A program made the translations under genes and the position numbers. 64,000 nucleotides of DNA, taken from assembly GCA_028281325.1 (NCBI GenBank), contig JANQKC010000026.1:1-64000 (forward strand). Reading direction: 5' to 3'. This document shows positions 21,960 through 32,539 of this stretch, piece after piece. The DNA comes from Alphaproteobacteria bacterium (lineage in GTDB: Bacteria > Pseudomonadota > Alphaproteobacteria > UBA8366). Positions within the stretch are counted from its first letter, which is position 1. Each line of letters starts with the position of its first letter. The notes below the pieces were generated by a model, which was not told where the DNA came from, ran no database searches, and worked only from the letters and a program-made list of their open reading frames with translations.

Positions 21960-22889
21960 ATGAAGGTGACGACGATCATCCTGCTTGCCGTTCTCGCGGC
22001 GCTCGTCCTGGCGGCCTTCTGGTTGTGGACGCCGGATAAGCCGCGCGCCGATCTGGAGCGTGACTATCTGGCCAATCCGGCCGATATGGTCGACGTCGGC
22101 GGCGCGGTGCTTCATGTCCGCGATGACGGGCCGAAGACAGCGCCGGCGGTGATCATGCTGCACGGTTTCGGCGCCAGCCTGCATACGTGGGAGCCCTGGG
22201 CCCGCACACTATCCCGGACCCACCGGGTGCTCCGGCTGGACTTGCCCGGTTCGGGGCTGTCCCCGCCCGATCCCGAAAACGACTACCGCGACATACGGGT
22301 TATCGCACTGCTGCTCCGGCTCATGGATCAAAAGGATATCGCGCAAGCGACCTTGATCGGCAATTCGATCGGCGGCCGTATCGCCTGGCGGACCGCCGCC
22401 GAGCATCCCGGGCGCGTCGACAAACTGGTGCTGATCGCGCCCGACGGGTTCGCCAGCCCCGGCTTCGATTACGACAAACCCTACGACGTACCGGCACTGA
22501 TGAGCCTGATGCGCCACGTACTCCCGAAACCGTTGTTGCGCCACAACTTGGCGCAGAGTTACGGCGATCGGTCGGCGCTGACCGACGCGACCGTCGACCG
22601 CTATTACGACCTGATGTTGGCGCCCGGTAGCCGGCAAGCCCTGCTCGACCGCCTGGGACAAACGGTGCTGACGGATCCACGGCCCGTGCTGAAAACGATC
22701 GCCACCCCGGTCTTGCTGCTATGGGGCGAAAAGGATGCGCTGATCCCCGTCGGCAACGCGCAGGACTACCTCGACCACCTGCCGGATGCGCGGCTGGCGT
22801 CATTTCCGCATCTCGGCCATGTACCGCATGAAGAAGCGCCGGAGAAGACGCTGTTGCCGGTCATCGATTTCCTGTCCGAAGCCGAATAA
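21960..22889 (+). CDS. Alpha/beta fold hydrolase
   Basis: VIMLHGFGASLHTWEPWA, LIGNSIGGRIAWR, GEKDALIP, HLGHVPHEE. Confidence 0.93.
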   Translation: MKVTTIILLAVLAALVLAAFWLWTPDKPRADLERDYLANPADMVDVGGAVLHVRDDGPKTAPAVIMLHGFGASLHTWEPWARTLSRTHRVLRLDLPGSGLSPPDPENDYRDIRVIALLLRLMDQKDIAQATLIGNSIGGRIAWRTAAEHPGRVDKLVLIAPDGFASPGFDYDKPYDVPALMSLMRHVLPKPLLRHNLAQSYGDRSALTDATVDRYYDLMLAPGSRQALLDRLGQTVLTDPRPVLKTIATPVLLLWGEKDALIPVGNAQDYLDHLPDARLASFPHLGHVPHEEAPEKTLLPVIDFLSEAE

Positions 22890-22934
22890 GGCCGCAACCG
22901 CAAACGCGCGTCGGGAATCCGCCGTGAGCCTTCG

Positions 22935-23456
22935 TCAGCTTTTGCCATGGCGGGCAAGATGCCGCCGAAACGCATTGGCCAGATAAGCGCGATCGTTCGG
23001 TCCGGCGAGAATACCCTGCCTTTTCCCGGCCGCATCGAACAACAGCAGCGTTACATGGCCCACGCCATGGGCCGAGGCGAGCCGGCGGCCTTCGGGGCTT
23101 CGAATGTTGGCGACGACGAATTGCAGCCTGTCGTCGCCGACTTCACACACCGCGTCGCGCGCCTCGCGCTGCAACGCGGTGCATTGGGGGCATTGTGGAT
23201 CGTGGATCTGGACGACCGTCGGGTTGCCGTTGCCGATCTGCGTCAGGTCTTGCTCGCGCATGGTCGCGCGCACCTTGCCGATGAGCAGCCATCCCCCACC
23301 GCCGACGGCAACGGTCGCGATGGCGCCATTGCGCAGTTTCCGCAAAAATCCTCGTCGTGCGGCATCGTTCGGGGCGTTTCCAGCGGTCGACCGCTGCTTG
23401 CGCGTCGCCCCGTTCGGGCGTTTGCTTTTGCGCTTCTGCCGTTTCACCGATTCCAT
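22935..23456 (-). CDS. Membrane-anchored thioredoxin-fold protein
   Basis: One N-terminal hydrophobic helix, then NGNPTVVQIHDPQCPQCTALQREAR (CxxC). Confidence 0.7.
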   Translation of the reverse strand: MESVKRQKRKSKRPNGATRKQRSTAGNAPNDAARRGFLRKLRNGAIATVAVGGGGWLLIGKVRATMREQDLTQIGNGNPTVVQIHDPQCPQCTALQREARDAVCEVGDDRLQFVVANIRSPEGRRLASAHGVGHVTLLLFDAAGKRQGILAGPNDRAYLANAFRRHLARHGKS

Positions 23457-23769
23457 CCCCCTTTGAACGGATAACCAAGAACCCGCGCCATCCGAGCGAC
23501 TGCGGACCCGTAACGACCTCATTCTAAGGGTCGGACCAGGTTCACGTCTGTTCTCTCTTTTTCACGTTGTCGTGACGCCGGTATCCCGGCAGAACCGCGG
23601 ACCGCGTCAATCGCCGGCGCATGGCCTGATGCAAATCGACGCACGGCGCGAAATCGAGCCTATTTGGGTAATTATCTCGCCCCATTACCCCTTTAGGGAT
23701 GTCCCCATCGGCGGAAATTCCGGATACATTCAGGCCGGTCACGAGGTTTTCCTCAACGATTTCGGCGCC

Positions 23770-25350
23770 ATGACCCAAAACAACCTTTTCGTTATCGGCC
23801 TGGATTCTGCGGATAAGGACCTAATCGAGCGTTGGGCCGCGTCCGGGGATCTTCCCGTATTCCGATCTCTGCTGGACAGCGCGGTCCAAGGCGACATCGA
23901 TAACCCATACGGACTAGAAGCCGGCGGCTGTTGGCCCGCTTTCTATTTCGGACGGTCTCCGGCGGAAACGAGCCAGTTCGACGGCGCGCGTCACTTCGAC
24001 CGCGACCGCTACGACCATGTTTCCTTCCGCCCCGACGCGACCCGGCATGACGCGATTTGGACGACGTTGAGCCGGGCCGGCAAGCGATGCGCCGTGATCG
24101 ACGCGCCCTATAGTTTCCCGACCGGCGATATCGACGGTCTGAAGGTCGTCGACCGCGGCGCCCATGTACCGGCCGGCGGCGGCGATTACATGGAGTTCCG
24201 GACCCATCCGCCCGCCTTGGCCGCGGAGATCGAAAACCTCTTCGGTCCGGACCCGGCCGGCGGACATTCAAGCGACTTTTTCCCGGTCGATACCGCCGAA
24301 CAAGCCGCCATGTTCCGGGACACCTATCTCGCCCGGATCGACAACAAGACCGACATGACGCTGCACTATTGGCGCGATCAGCCGTTCCAGTTCTTCCTGA
24401 CGGTGTTTACCGAAGCGCATTGCGCCGGCCACCGTTGCTGGCATATCCACGACACGGCAAGTCCCGATCACGACCCGGCCATCGCGGCGGAAATCGGCGA
24501 TCCGCTGAAGGACATCTACATCGCGCTCGACCGCGCGGTCGGCCGGATGATCGAGGCGGTGCGCGACGACGCCCGTGTCGTCGTCTACCTCAGCCATGGC
24601 ATCGGTCCCGGCTATAGCGGCACCCGGCTGCTCGACCGGATCCTCGCCCGGTTGGACAGTTTCGGCACCGAAACGCAGTCCAGCCCCGCCATGGAACTGG
24701 TCCGTGGCATTTGGCGCGGCATGCCCGACGCCGTCCGGCGGCCGTTGAAACCGCTGCGGGACCGAGTCTCACGGGACGGGTTTCAGCCGAACCGGAAAAA
24801 CCGGCGCTTCTTCGAAGTCTTCGCCAACGACCGGACCGGCGGTGTCCGAATCAACCTGGCCGGCCGCGAATCGCACGGCATCGTCCAGCCCGGCGAAGAG
24901 TACGAAGCGGTCTGCACGCAATTGATCGCCGATCTCCGCGACATGAAAAACGCGGAAACCGGCGAGCCGCTCGCCGCCGAAATCCTCCGGGCGCGCGATC
25001 ACTATGCCGGCGACTGCCTCGATTACCTGCCCGACATCCTCGTGACCTGGAACCGGTCGCACCCGATCAACGCGGCCACGTCGCCGAAAATCGGCACAAT
25101 CGACAAGACCGGCTTGCTGCTGACCCGGTCCGGCGACCATCGGCCGACCGGCCGTTTCTTCGGATTGGCCGACGATTGGCCGCCGCAACGCCTGAACGCG
25201 CCGGTCGACGTAAAGGATTTTGCCCCGACCTTCGCGGCGCTTCTTGGCGAGTCCGCGCCGACCGGCGGCAAAATCATCTCCGCGCTCTGCCCGGAACCAG
25301 CCACGGATACCGACGCGGCGCCGAAACCGAAATCGGCGTTGGCAGGATGA
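23770..25350 (+). CDS. Alkaline phosphatase superfamily (phosphodiesterase-like) protein
   Basis: NLFVIGLDSADKDLIERW...; VVVYLSHGIGPG...; DHRPTGRFF; ATG at 23770 proposed. Confidence 0.75.
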   Translation: MTQNNLFVIGLDSADKDLIERWAASGDLPVFRSLLDSAVQGDIDNPYGLEAGGCWPAFYFGRSPAETSQFDGARHFDRDRYDHVSFRPDATRHDAIWTTLSRAGKRCAVIDAPYSFPTGDIDGLKVVDRGAHVPAGGGDYMEFRTHPPALAAEIENLFGPDPAGGHSSDFFPVDTAEQAAMFRDTYLARIDNKTDMTLHYWRDQPFQFFLTVFTEAHCAGHRCWHIHDTASPDHDPAIAAEIGDPLKDIYIALDRAVGRMIEAVRDDARVVVYLSHGIGPGYSGTRLLDRILARLDSFGTETQSSPAMELVRGIWRGMPDAVRRPLKPLRDRVSRDGFQPNRKNRRFFEVFANDRTGGVRINLAGRESHGIVQPGEEYEAVCTQLIADLRDMKNAETGEPLAAEILRARDHYAGDCLDYLPDILVTWNRSHPINAATSPKIGTIDKTGLLLTRSGDHRPTGRFFGLADDWPPQRLNAPVDVKDFAPTFAALLGESAPTGGKIISALCPEPATDTDAAPKPKSALAG

Positions 25351-26408
25351 CGCCCATGACGGACCAGCCCAAAACGCCACGCGTCTCCATCATCATTCCC
25401 GTCCATAACGGCGAGGCGTTTATTCACACCGCCTTGGATTCGGCGCTCGCACAGACCGAGTCGAACGTGGAAGTGATCGTTGTCGACGATGCCTCGACCG
25501 ACGGGACCTGCGCCGTCGTCGAGCGGTACTGCCGCCAAGACCCCCGCGTCCGCCTTATCCGGAGCGAGCGCCAGAGCGGTCCCGCGCGGGCGCGCAATAC
25601 CGGTTTCGACGCGGCACGCGGCGAATGGCTCGCCATCCTCGATGCCGACGACTGGTATACCGAAGACCGCTTGAGCCGATTGCTGACGGAAGCCGAGTTG
25701 GAGGATTTCCCCTTCGTCGCCGACAATCAATTCTTCATACGATCCGAATACGCGGTCCCGCACCGGCGGCTCGTCCGACAGGGCCGGGGCAGGTCCCGGC
25801 CGATCGACGCCGAGGCGTTGCTGGAGCATGACCGGCTCGGCAAGACGGCGAGCATGGGGTTGTTGAAGCCGATGATCCGCCGCCAACTGCTGATCGACCA
25901 CAATCTCCGTTACGACGAGAGTTTGACGGTCGGCGAGGATTTCATCTTCCTGCTCGATTGCCTGCGCTGCATCGGACCGGCGCTGCTGATCCTGGAGCCG
26001 CTTTACTATTATCGAATCCATCAGAAATCGATCAGCACCTCGCCGAGCGTGGACCGAATCATTCCCCAACTCGATGCGTTGAACCGGCAGATCGAGCATT
26101 TCGACGCGGAATGCTATCCGGGAACGCGACGACGACTCGATAAACGCCGGAAGAAACTGGTGCAGTACATTCGATACAAATCAATCGTCGAACCGTTGCA
26201 GCATGGCGACCTTGCCGGTGTGTTTCGACGCTTGGCCGCCGATCCCGGCGCGACCCTGCTGCTGCTCCAATCTTCCTTCCGCCATTTGGAGCGGGCAATG
26301 CGGGTGGTCTTCGCGCAACTCCAACAATTGCGCCATCGGCAACGCAACCGTCCCCGGCACAGCGGTCCGACACTCCCCGTCTCGCCCAAGGCGACGAGCA
26401 AGACTTGA
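25347..26408 (+). CDS. Glycosyltransferase family 2
   Basis: RVSIIIPVHNGEAFIHTALDSALAQTESNVEVIVVDDASTDGT, LAILDADDWY; ATGA overlap with the upstream gene. Confidence 0.92.
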   Translation: MTPMTDQPKTPRVSIIIPVHNGEAFIHTALDSALAQTESNVEVIVVDDASTDGTCAVVERYCRQDPRVRLIRSERQSGPARARNTGFDAARGEWLAILDADDWYTEDRLSRLLTEAELEDFPFVADNQFFIRSEYAVPHRRLVRQGRGRSRPIDAEALLEHDRLGKTASMGLLKPMIRRQLLIDHNLRYDESLTVGEDFIFLLDCLRCIGPALLILEPLYYYRIHQKSISTSPSVDRIIPQLDALNRQIEHFDAECYPGTRRRLDKRRKKLVQYIRYKSIVEPLQHGDLAGVFRRLAADPGATLLLLQSSFRHLERAMRVVFAQLQQLRHRQRNRPRHSGPTLPVSPKATSKT

Positions 26409-26681
26409 GCAAAGTCCCGCCGCCATACCGATGTCGACCCAAACCGTTCGGGGTTATGGACGGGCCATCGCGGAACCCTAGCCGAATTTTCTCAGGCGCT
26501 ATACGATCTTTCGGAGAACTTATCTCAAAGAAGTAGTGCCGATGCACATTGGACGTACCTCGAATACAGCCGATACGGTAAGGCTGACAAAAGGAACACA
26601 ACACGCCGGACGGTTGGTAAATGGCCGGACCGGCGATTGGGAAAGGTCAGGACCGTGACGGTCACTCGGACGACGACACAT

Positions 26682-27395
26682 ATGGCCAAGATGGCTGCTT
26701 GGGCGGTTTTCGCCGGTTTCCTCCTCGTATTCGGCGCCTTCCTGCCCGGCCCTGCTGGCACGGCATACGCCATGACGATCGATTTCGAGACGGACGACAA
26801 CGGCGCGCCGCTGTCCCCCGGCGCCTTCAACGGGGCGACCGCCTTCGACGGTTTCGGCATCACCATCTCCAGCACCGGCTCGCTTAGCCTGTTCAACAGC
26901 AATTGCGGACCGGATTTCGGCGTGGCATGCACCGGCGGCGACGACGACTTGGGAACGGGTCCCAGCTTCGGCACGCAGCCGCAGGGTAATGTGCTGATCA
27001 TTCAAGATCCCAGCGTGGCGCCGACACCGGGTGATTCGGGCGGCGGCGGCTCGATCACCTTCGATTTTGCCAACCCGACGACGCTGACCCAGGTCACCCT
27101 GTTGGACAACGACACCGACGAAGGCATCTTCCTTGAGTTGTTCAAGGAAGGCGTCGGCGCACCGACGGTCGTTCCCGCGGCTATTGGCGGCGACAACATC
27201 CTGCAAGTCATCGCCTTCGGCGCCGAAGCGGTCGGCATCGTCAAACTGGTTGTCAATTTCCCCGGATCGGGCGCCATCGCCTCGCTGTCCGTGACCGCGG
27301 TACCGCTTCCGGCCGCGCTGCCGCTGCTGCTATCCGCGCTAGCATGGCTCGGCTGGATCGCCCGCCGCAAGCGAACGGCCACTGCCGCCGCGTAA
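26682..27395 (+). CDS. VPLPA-CTERM sorting domain-containing secreted protein
   Basis: C-terminal VPLPAALPLLLSALAWLGWIARRKR tripartite sorting signal; N-terminal signal sequence. Confidence 0.85.
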   Translation: MAKMAAWAVFAGFLLVFGAFLPGPAGTAYAMTIDFETDDNGAPLSPGAFNGATAFDGFGITISSTGSLSLFNSNCGPDFGVACTGGDDDLGTGPSFGTQPQGNVLIIQDPSVAPTPGDSGGGGSITFDFANPTTLTQVTLLDNDTDEGIFLELFKEGVGAPTVVPAAIGGDNILQVIAFGAEAVGIVKLVVNFPGSGAIASLSVTAVPLPAALPLLLSALAWLGWIARRKRTATAAA

Positions 27396-27502
27396 GTTGT
27401 TTCGAACTCGACTCCCGGGATGCGCCATCCACCGCCGATGCGCATCCCGCTAGCGAACGTCAAGACGACCCGGTAAACTCTCCGTCGTATTCCTAAGATG
27501 CC

Positions 27503-27521
27503 GCCCGCACATTCTGCGGGC
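27503..27521 (+). terminator. Probable intrinsic terminator hairpin
   Basis: GCCCGCA-cattc-TGCGGGC followed by gctttcgcttt. Confidence 0.5.
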
Positions 27522-27553
27522 GCTTTCGCTTTAACGACCAGCGGATTTCCGAC

Positions 27554-28231
27554 ATGACGACTCTCAAGCTCGTGACATTCGACGTCTACATGGCCCTGCT
27601 GGACATCGACGGCAGCCTAACCCCGGTTGTTATGGATGTGTTGGACCTGCCGCGGGAGTCGGCAACCTCCTTCGTTCAAAGCTGGCGGGCCAAGCAAATG
27701 GAAAGGGCCGCGATAAGCAATTCCCTGGAACGGGAACGCACGTCATTCCGCGACGCGACCGGCATGGCGCTGGATTACGTCGCGGCCCGGAACGACGTCG
27801 CGATCCAGGCCGATACCCGGGATGCGCTGATCCTGGCCTGGGACGAATTGCAGCCATGGCCCGAAGCGAACGCAGCCGTCGCAGCGGTGAAGGCCAAAGG
27901 CTGCGCGACCGCGATTTTGTCGAATGGCGATCAGGACATGCTGGAGGCGGCCGCCCGGACCTTCACCGCCGGCTTCGATCATATTTTGTCCTCGGAAACG
28001 GCCGGCAAATACAAACCGCATCCTGCGGTCTACGACCTGCCGACGACGGTTCTCGGCATCGACAAGGGCGACGTGCTGCATGTCGCGGGCAGCGCCAACG
28101 ACGTCCTGGGCGCCGTCGCCGCCGGCATGACCTGCGCCTGGTCGAACCGGCACGGCGACCGGATCCTCGACCCACGCTATCCGCCGACGCAGGAGCTACC
28201 GGACCTGAGCGGCGTGGCGGACCTACTCTAG
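27554..28231 (+). CDS. HAD superfamily, haloacid dehalogenase type II-like
   Basis: LVTFDVYMALLD, AILSNGDQDML, KYKPHPAVYDL, HVAGSANDVLGA. Confidence 0.85.
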   Translation: MTTLKLVTFDVYMALLDIDGSLTPVVMDVLDLPRESATSFVQSWRAKQMERAAISNSLERERTSFRDATGMALDYVAARNDVAIQADTRDALILAWDELQPWPEANAAVAAVKAKGCATAILSNGDQDMLEAAARTFTAGFDHILSSETAGKYKPHPAVYDLPTTVLGIDKGDVLHVAGSANDVLGAVAAGMTCAWSNRHGDRILDPRYPPTQELPDLSGVADLL

Positions 28232-28263
28232 ATCCTCCAATCTCCTATGAATCAGGGCGTACC

Positions 28264-30063
28264 CTATCGGCCGTCGATCATGCCTACTTCGACCGCCTTG
28301 ATCTGCAACGCGAGGTATTTCGAATAAATCCGGCACTGGGCGAGGCTACCGGCGATGAACCACAAGCCGTCCTGCGCCGTGCGCTTGTACAGGTTGCGCA
28401 ACTCGCCGTCTTCGCCGATGCCCCAAATCTCGCCGACCGCGTCCGCCACCGCGTCGCCGAGCAGGCGGCGCACGAGTTCCTGCTGGGTGAAGTAGCCGGT
28501 CGCGAGGACAATTAGATCGGCCGGTACGACAGCGCCGTCATTCAGCACCGCGCCTTCGGCCGCGAAGCGCTCGATCGTGTTGAACTGCAACAAGCCGATC
28601 TCCCCGTCGATGATCAGACCGGAACAGCCGCAGTCGAGATAATAGCCGCCGCCGCGCCGCCGATACTTCATCTGATGCCCGGTCTTGTCCTCGCCGAGGT
28701 CGTACTTGAACCCGCGCGCGATCAACGCCTCGATCAGGTCCTTGTCCAGTTCCACCATCTTTTCGACCGCAAGCTGGTAACCGCGCACCAACAGAGGATA
28801 GGTCGACGACGCGGCCAGCAGATCGCAATCCTCGAGCGGCGGGTCTTCATCGTAGAGAGCGTAGTTCAGCTTGGCGCTGGGATCGACGCTGACCACCGTG
28901 GTCGACCCGCGTTGGATGATCGTCGTATCCACGCCGTGGCTGTGCAGGTCTTGCGCCACATCGTGACCGCTGTTGCCGGTGCCGAGCACGAGCGCCTTCT
29001 TGCCGGTCCACGCGGACCCGTCGGTGAAACCATGCGAATGAACGACCTCGCCGGCGAAATCCTCCAACCCGGGCAAAGTCGGAATTTTGGGAATGCCGCT
29101 GACGCCGTTCGCGAAGACGAGATGCCGCGGCCGCATGACGCGTTCCGTGCCATCCGATCGACGGACCGTCGCACGCCAACAGCTGGCGTCATCGTCATAC
29201 GCGCCATGGACGAATTCGGCGCCGGTCCAGAAGTTGATCTCGAGCGCGCCGGCATAATACTCGAACCAGTTGGCCAGCATGTCCTTCGGGATGTATTTCG
29301 GCCAGGTCGGCGGAAACGGCATATAGGGCAGGTGATTGACGTGGATTTGGTTGTGCAGCGCCAGCGAGTGATACCGCTTGCGCCAATTGTCGCCGATGCG
29401 GTCGTGCTGGTCGACCACCAAGGTATCCACATCGAGCTGCCCGAGCCGTGCCGCGACCGCGAGGCCGGCCTGCCCGCCGCCCACGACAAGCACCGTCGGA
29501 TCGCGGTCCGCGTAGGCTTGACGCTTGACCCGTTGGTCCAACCAGTTGTCGCCGCCGAAGTTGCGCGAATAGGCTTCGCCGGTGGGCCGACGCTCGCCGA
29601 CATGCTCCTCGAACCCCTTCAACTCTTCGAGCGTGGTGAGAAAGACCCAGGCCCGCAATCCGTCGCGGGGCGGCACGCCGGAGTCCGCAATCAAGCGCAC
29701 CACGCCGTTGCCGCGGCCAATAGCCGTCTCGAACTCGAAGATCGCCTCGATCACGTCAATACCGAGCCGCGCAACCCGGCGCGGCGGCGTCCGGCCCGCG
29801 GCAAGAGCGAACCCGCGCGCTTTCGTGGACCGTTGAGCGGTCACCAACGCGCCGGCGATGTCCGCGGCCCCTTCATGCGGGGTGATATGCCAGGTGAAGG
29901 CGACGAGATCGCGCCAATGGCTGTCGGGTTGGAACAGCGCGGCGACCGCGCTTGCGTCTTCGGCCTGAAGCGCCGCGTCGAACGCGGCGAGCCAGTGCGA
30001 CGCGAGCGCCGCCGTATCGGTGGCGTGCCGTTCGCCCGGCTCGGCGTGGTCAAGGTCGTTCAT
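28264..30063 (-). CDS. Flavin-containing monooxygenase with N-terminal NTF2-like domain
   Basis: VLVVGGGQAGLAVAARLGQL, ALVLGTGNSGHDVAQDL. Confidence 0.9.
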   Translation of the reverse strand: MNDLDHAEPGERHATDTAALASHWLAAFDAALQAEDASAVAALFQPDSHWRDLVAFTWHITPHEGAADIAGALVTAQRSTKARGFALAAGRTPPRRVARLGIDVIEAIFEFETAIGRGNGVVRLIADSGVPPRDGLRAWVFLTTLEELKGFEEHVGERRPTGEAYSRNFGGDNWLDQRVKRQAYADRDPTVLVVGGGQAGLAVAARLGQLDVDTLVVDQHDRIGDNWRKRYHSLALHNQIHVNHLPYMPFPPTWPKYIPKDMLANWFEYYAGALEINFWTGAEFVHGAYDDDASCWRATVRRSDGTERVMRPRHLVFANGVSGIPKIPTLPGLEDFAGEVVHSHGFTDGSAWTGKKALVLGTGNSGHDVAQDLHSHGVDTTIIQRGSTTVVSVDPSAKLNYALYDEDPPLEDCDLLAASSTYPLLVRGYQLAVEKMVELDKDLIEALIARGFKYDLGEDKTGHQMKYRRRGGGYYLDCGCSGLIIDGEIGLLQFNTIERFAAEGAVLNDGAVVPADLIVLATGYFTQQELVRRLLGDAVADAVGEIWGIGEDGELRNLYKRTAQDGLWFIAGSLAQCRIYSKYLALQIKAVEVGMIDGR

Positions 30064-30172
30064 GAATATCCTTTCGCGCGGCGGCGGCGGCAACCCGATC
30101 TGGCATGCGTGGATTTTAGTCGAGTTTCACCGGCAAACGCCAATGACCGGTGCCGCGCCGCCGCCGCGCGGC

Positions 30173-31768
30173 TTAGATATCCAGAACGATCCGTTCCGAC
30201 ACCGCGCGCGACACGCAAGGATAGATGCGCTGGCCCGCCGCGCGCTCGGCATCCGACAACACGCTGTCGCGGTGATCCGCTTCTCCGTCCAGCAAGCCGA
30301 CCGCACAGGTCCCGCAGGTGCCGGACCGGCAGGAGTATGCCGGGTCGGCCCCGGCATCGATCAGCGCATCCAGCAAAGTCTGATCCGCGCCGACCCGGAC
30401 CGTGGTTTTCGACCGGGCGAGCGCGACATCAAAGGCCACGTCGTCGGGCGCGGTCCCCACGGGTGCGAAACGCTCGGATCGGATGCGATCCCGCGCAATG
30501 CCGAGCCCGGCCGCCGATTGATAAACGACGTCGATCAAGCGACCGGGGCCGCAGACATAGATCACCGCATCGTCAGGCGCGTCGGAAAGCAGGGCGTCGA
30601 TATCGATCCGCCGGCCTTCGTCGCTGGGGTAGATGCTGACCGACCCGTGCAAGGCCAATTCGAGCTTGCCGCGGTAGGCCATCGCCTCGCGCGACCGCGC
30701 GGCGTAATGCAGATGAAAAACGCGGCCGTCTTCACGCAATTGCTGCGCCATTGCCTTCAAAGGGGTGATTCCGATGCCGCCGGCGATCAGGATCGCCGGG
30801 CGGTCGTCCGAATGCAGGGCAAAGGTATTGCGCGGGTCACTGGCGCGTATCCGCATGCCAAGCGCATAGCCGTCGTGGATCGCGCGCGATCCGCCCGTTC
30901 CCTCCGGATCGCATTGCACGGCGATCTCATAGGCGTCCCGCCGGCTCGGATTGCTGCTGATCGAATAAGAGCGCGTTTTCGTGCCGCCATCGGCGGACGG
31001 CACGGGGACGTCGATATGCGACCCCGCCCGAACCGCGGGCACATCGCTGCCGTCCGGCCGCCGCAATTCATACGCGCGAACCCGTGGCGTCAGTTGCCGG
31101 ATGCCCGTGATGACGAGATCCAACGGTCCCTCGCCGATGACGGACGGTTCCGACATCACCGTCGCCGGCCCTGCCGACCGGGTCGATTCAAGCTCGGCGA
31201 GCCGAGCGCGAAGCGGGGCGGCCATGGCCTCGACCTCCGCTTCGGTGAAGCGGGGCGTGATATGCTGCGGGCAGTTCCAGTCGAACGCCTCGACGGTCAT
31301 CACGACGGCGCGCTCGACCCGGGCGCGATAGGTCGGGATTTCCAGCTTGCGGATAAGGTCGGGATCGCCCGCCGCATCGACGATGCGGACCCGGGCCCAG
31401 ATCTTGAGACGCCGGCGGTTCGCATAATCCATCAGGATCAACGAAACCTTGTCGTTGGCGTGCAGGTTGCCGACGCTCAGATACTGCACGTTGCCGCGGA
31501 AGTCCGCGTAGCCGATCGTGCGGTCATCCAGCACCTTAAGAAACCCGGCGGGCCCGCCCCGGAACTGAACATAGGGCCAGCCAGCCTCGGAAACCGTCGC
31601 CTGATAGAAACCGTCGCGCGCTTCGATGAATTCGATCTCATTCCCAGTCAGCGTATCGCGCGGGTCGTCCGCCAATTCGTGCGCCGCGTTGACGGCCCGG
31701 CTGCCATAGCGTTCCTGCGCGGCCTTGACCGACGGCGTGAAGGTAAGGGTTGCGAATTTACGGGGCAT
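30173..31768 (-). CDS. PPOX-like flavin domain fused to a PDR/VanB-type ferredoxin reductase
   Basis: N-terminal YVQFRGGPAGFLKVLDDRTIGYADFRGNVQYLS; then RSYSISSNP, AGGIGITPLKAMAQQL and a 2Fe-2S SCRSGTCGTCAVGLL. Confidence 0.88.
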   Translation of the reverse strand: MPRKFATLTFTPSVKAAQERYGSRAVNAAHELADDPRDTLTGNEIEFIEARDGFYQATVSEAGWPYVQFRGGPAGFLKVLDDRTIGYADFRGNVQYLSVGNLHANDKVSLILMDYANRRRLKIWARVRIVDAAGDPDLIRKLEIPTYRARVERAVVMTVEAFDWNCPQHITPRFTEAEVEAMAAPLRARLAELESTRSAGPATVMSEPSVIGEGPLDLVITGIRQLTPRVRAYELRRPDGSDVPAVRAGSHIDVPVPSADGGTKTRSYSISSNPSRRDAYEIAVQCDPEGTGGSRAIHDGYALGMRIRASDPRNTFALHSDDRPAILIAGGIGITPLKAMAQQLREDGRVFHLHYAARSREAMAYRGKLELALHGSVSIYPSDEGRRIDIDALLSDAPDDAVIYVCGPGRLIDVVYQSAAGLGIARDRIRSERFAPVGTAPDDVAFDVALARSKTTVRVGADQTLLDALIDAGADPAYSCRSGTCGTCAVGLLDGEADHRDSVLSDAERAAGQRIYPCVSRAVSERIVLDI

Positions 31769-31850
31769 GACATGTTCCTTTGCGGGAGAACGGAGCGGGC
31801 GCATGGCAACGAATGCCGGCACCCGCCCCTGGATGAAAACCGAGTGGGGT

Positions 31851-32399
31851 TCAGGCCGCCTGGCGTTCCAGGGCAACCTTGGGAAAGTCGATATCCACGC
31901 GCGCGGCCTTACCGACCAGATTGGTCAGGATGTTCATGCCCACATGGGTGATGATCTCGACGATCTCGGCGTCGCCGTACCCGGCTTCGCGCACCGCGTC
32001 GAGTTCGGCCTGGGTCACATCGCCGAGATGCGTGTTCAGCGCCTGCGCAAACGCGACCGCGGCCGCAGCCTTGGCGTCCTGCGAGGTGCCGGCCCGGTTG
32101 GCTTCGATCTCGGCGTTGGACAAACCCGCCTTCCGGCCCATCGCCGTATGCGCGGACAGGCAGTATTCGCAGGAGTTCCCCTGCGCGATCGCCAAGGCGA
32201 TGCGCTCGCGGGTCTGTGGGTCCAACTGGCCAGCCTCGGCGATGCCGTGCAAACCGAGGAAGGCTCGCAACGCATCGGGCGACTGCGCCAAGACCTTGAG
32301 GAAGTTCGGAACGACGCCCAGCTTGCTGTCGATCGCGTCGAACAACGCTTTCTGATCGTCATTCGCGGTTTCCGGGGTAACGGCAGGTATGCGGCTCAT
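31851..32399 (-). CDS. Carboxymuconolactone decarboxylase / AhpD-like protein
   Basis: REIRIALAIAQGNSCEYCLSAHTAMG-type motif (read as RERIALAIAQGNSCEYCLSAHTAMG). Confidence 0.9.
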   Translation of the reverse strand: MSRIPAVTPETANDDQKALFDAIDSKLGVVPNFLKVLAQSPDALRAFLGLHGIAEAGQLDPQTRERIALAIAQGNSCEYCLSAHTAMGRKAGLSNAEIEANRAGTSQDAKAAAAVAFAQALNTHLGDVTQAELDAVREAGYGDAEIVEIITHVGMNILTNLVGKAARVDIDFPKVALERQAA

Positions 32400-32539
32400 G
32401 ATGAAATTCCTTTCCGTGTTTTTGAGCTTGAGAGCACGGGACGGTCATGTCCGTCCGACACGGGAAAGATCGTTTATTTGCATTTATGTTTGAATACGTG
32501 TAATTTTCAATTAACTATTCCGTTATATGGAATAATAAA

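Noticed and set aside
23914-23960. Sulfatase-type formylglycine site at CWPAF in the AlkP-superfamily protein
   Set aside because: The CxPxR core needed for formylglycine formation is absent
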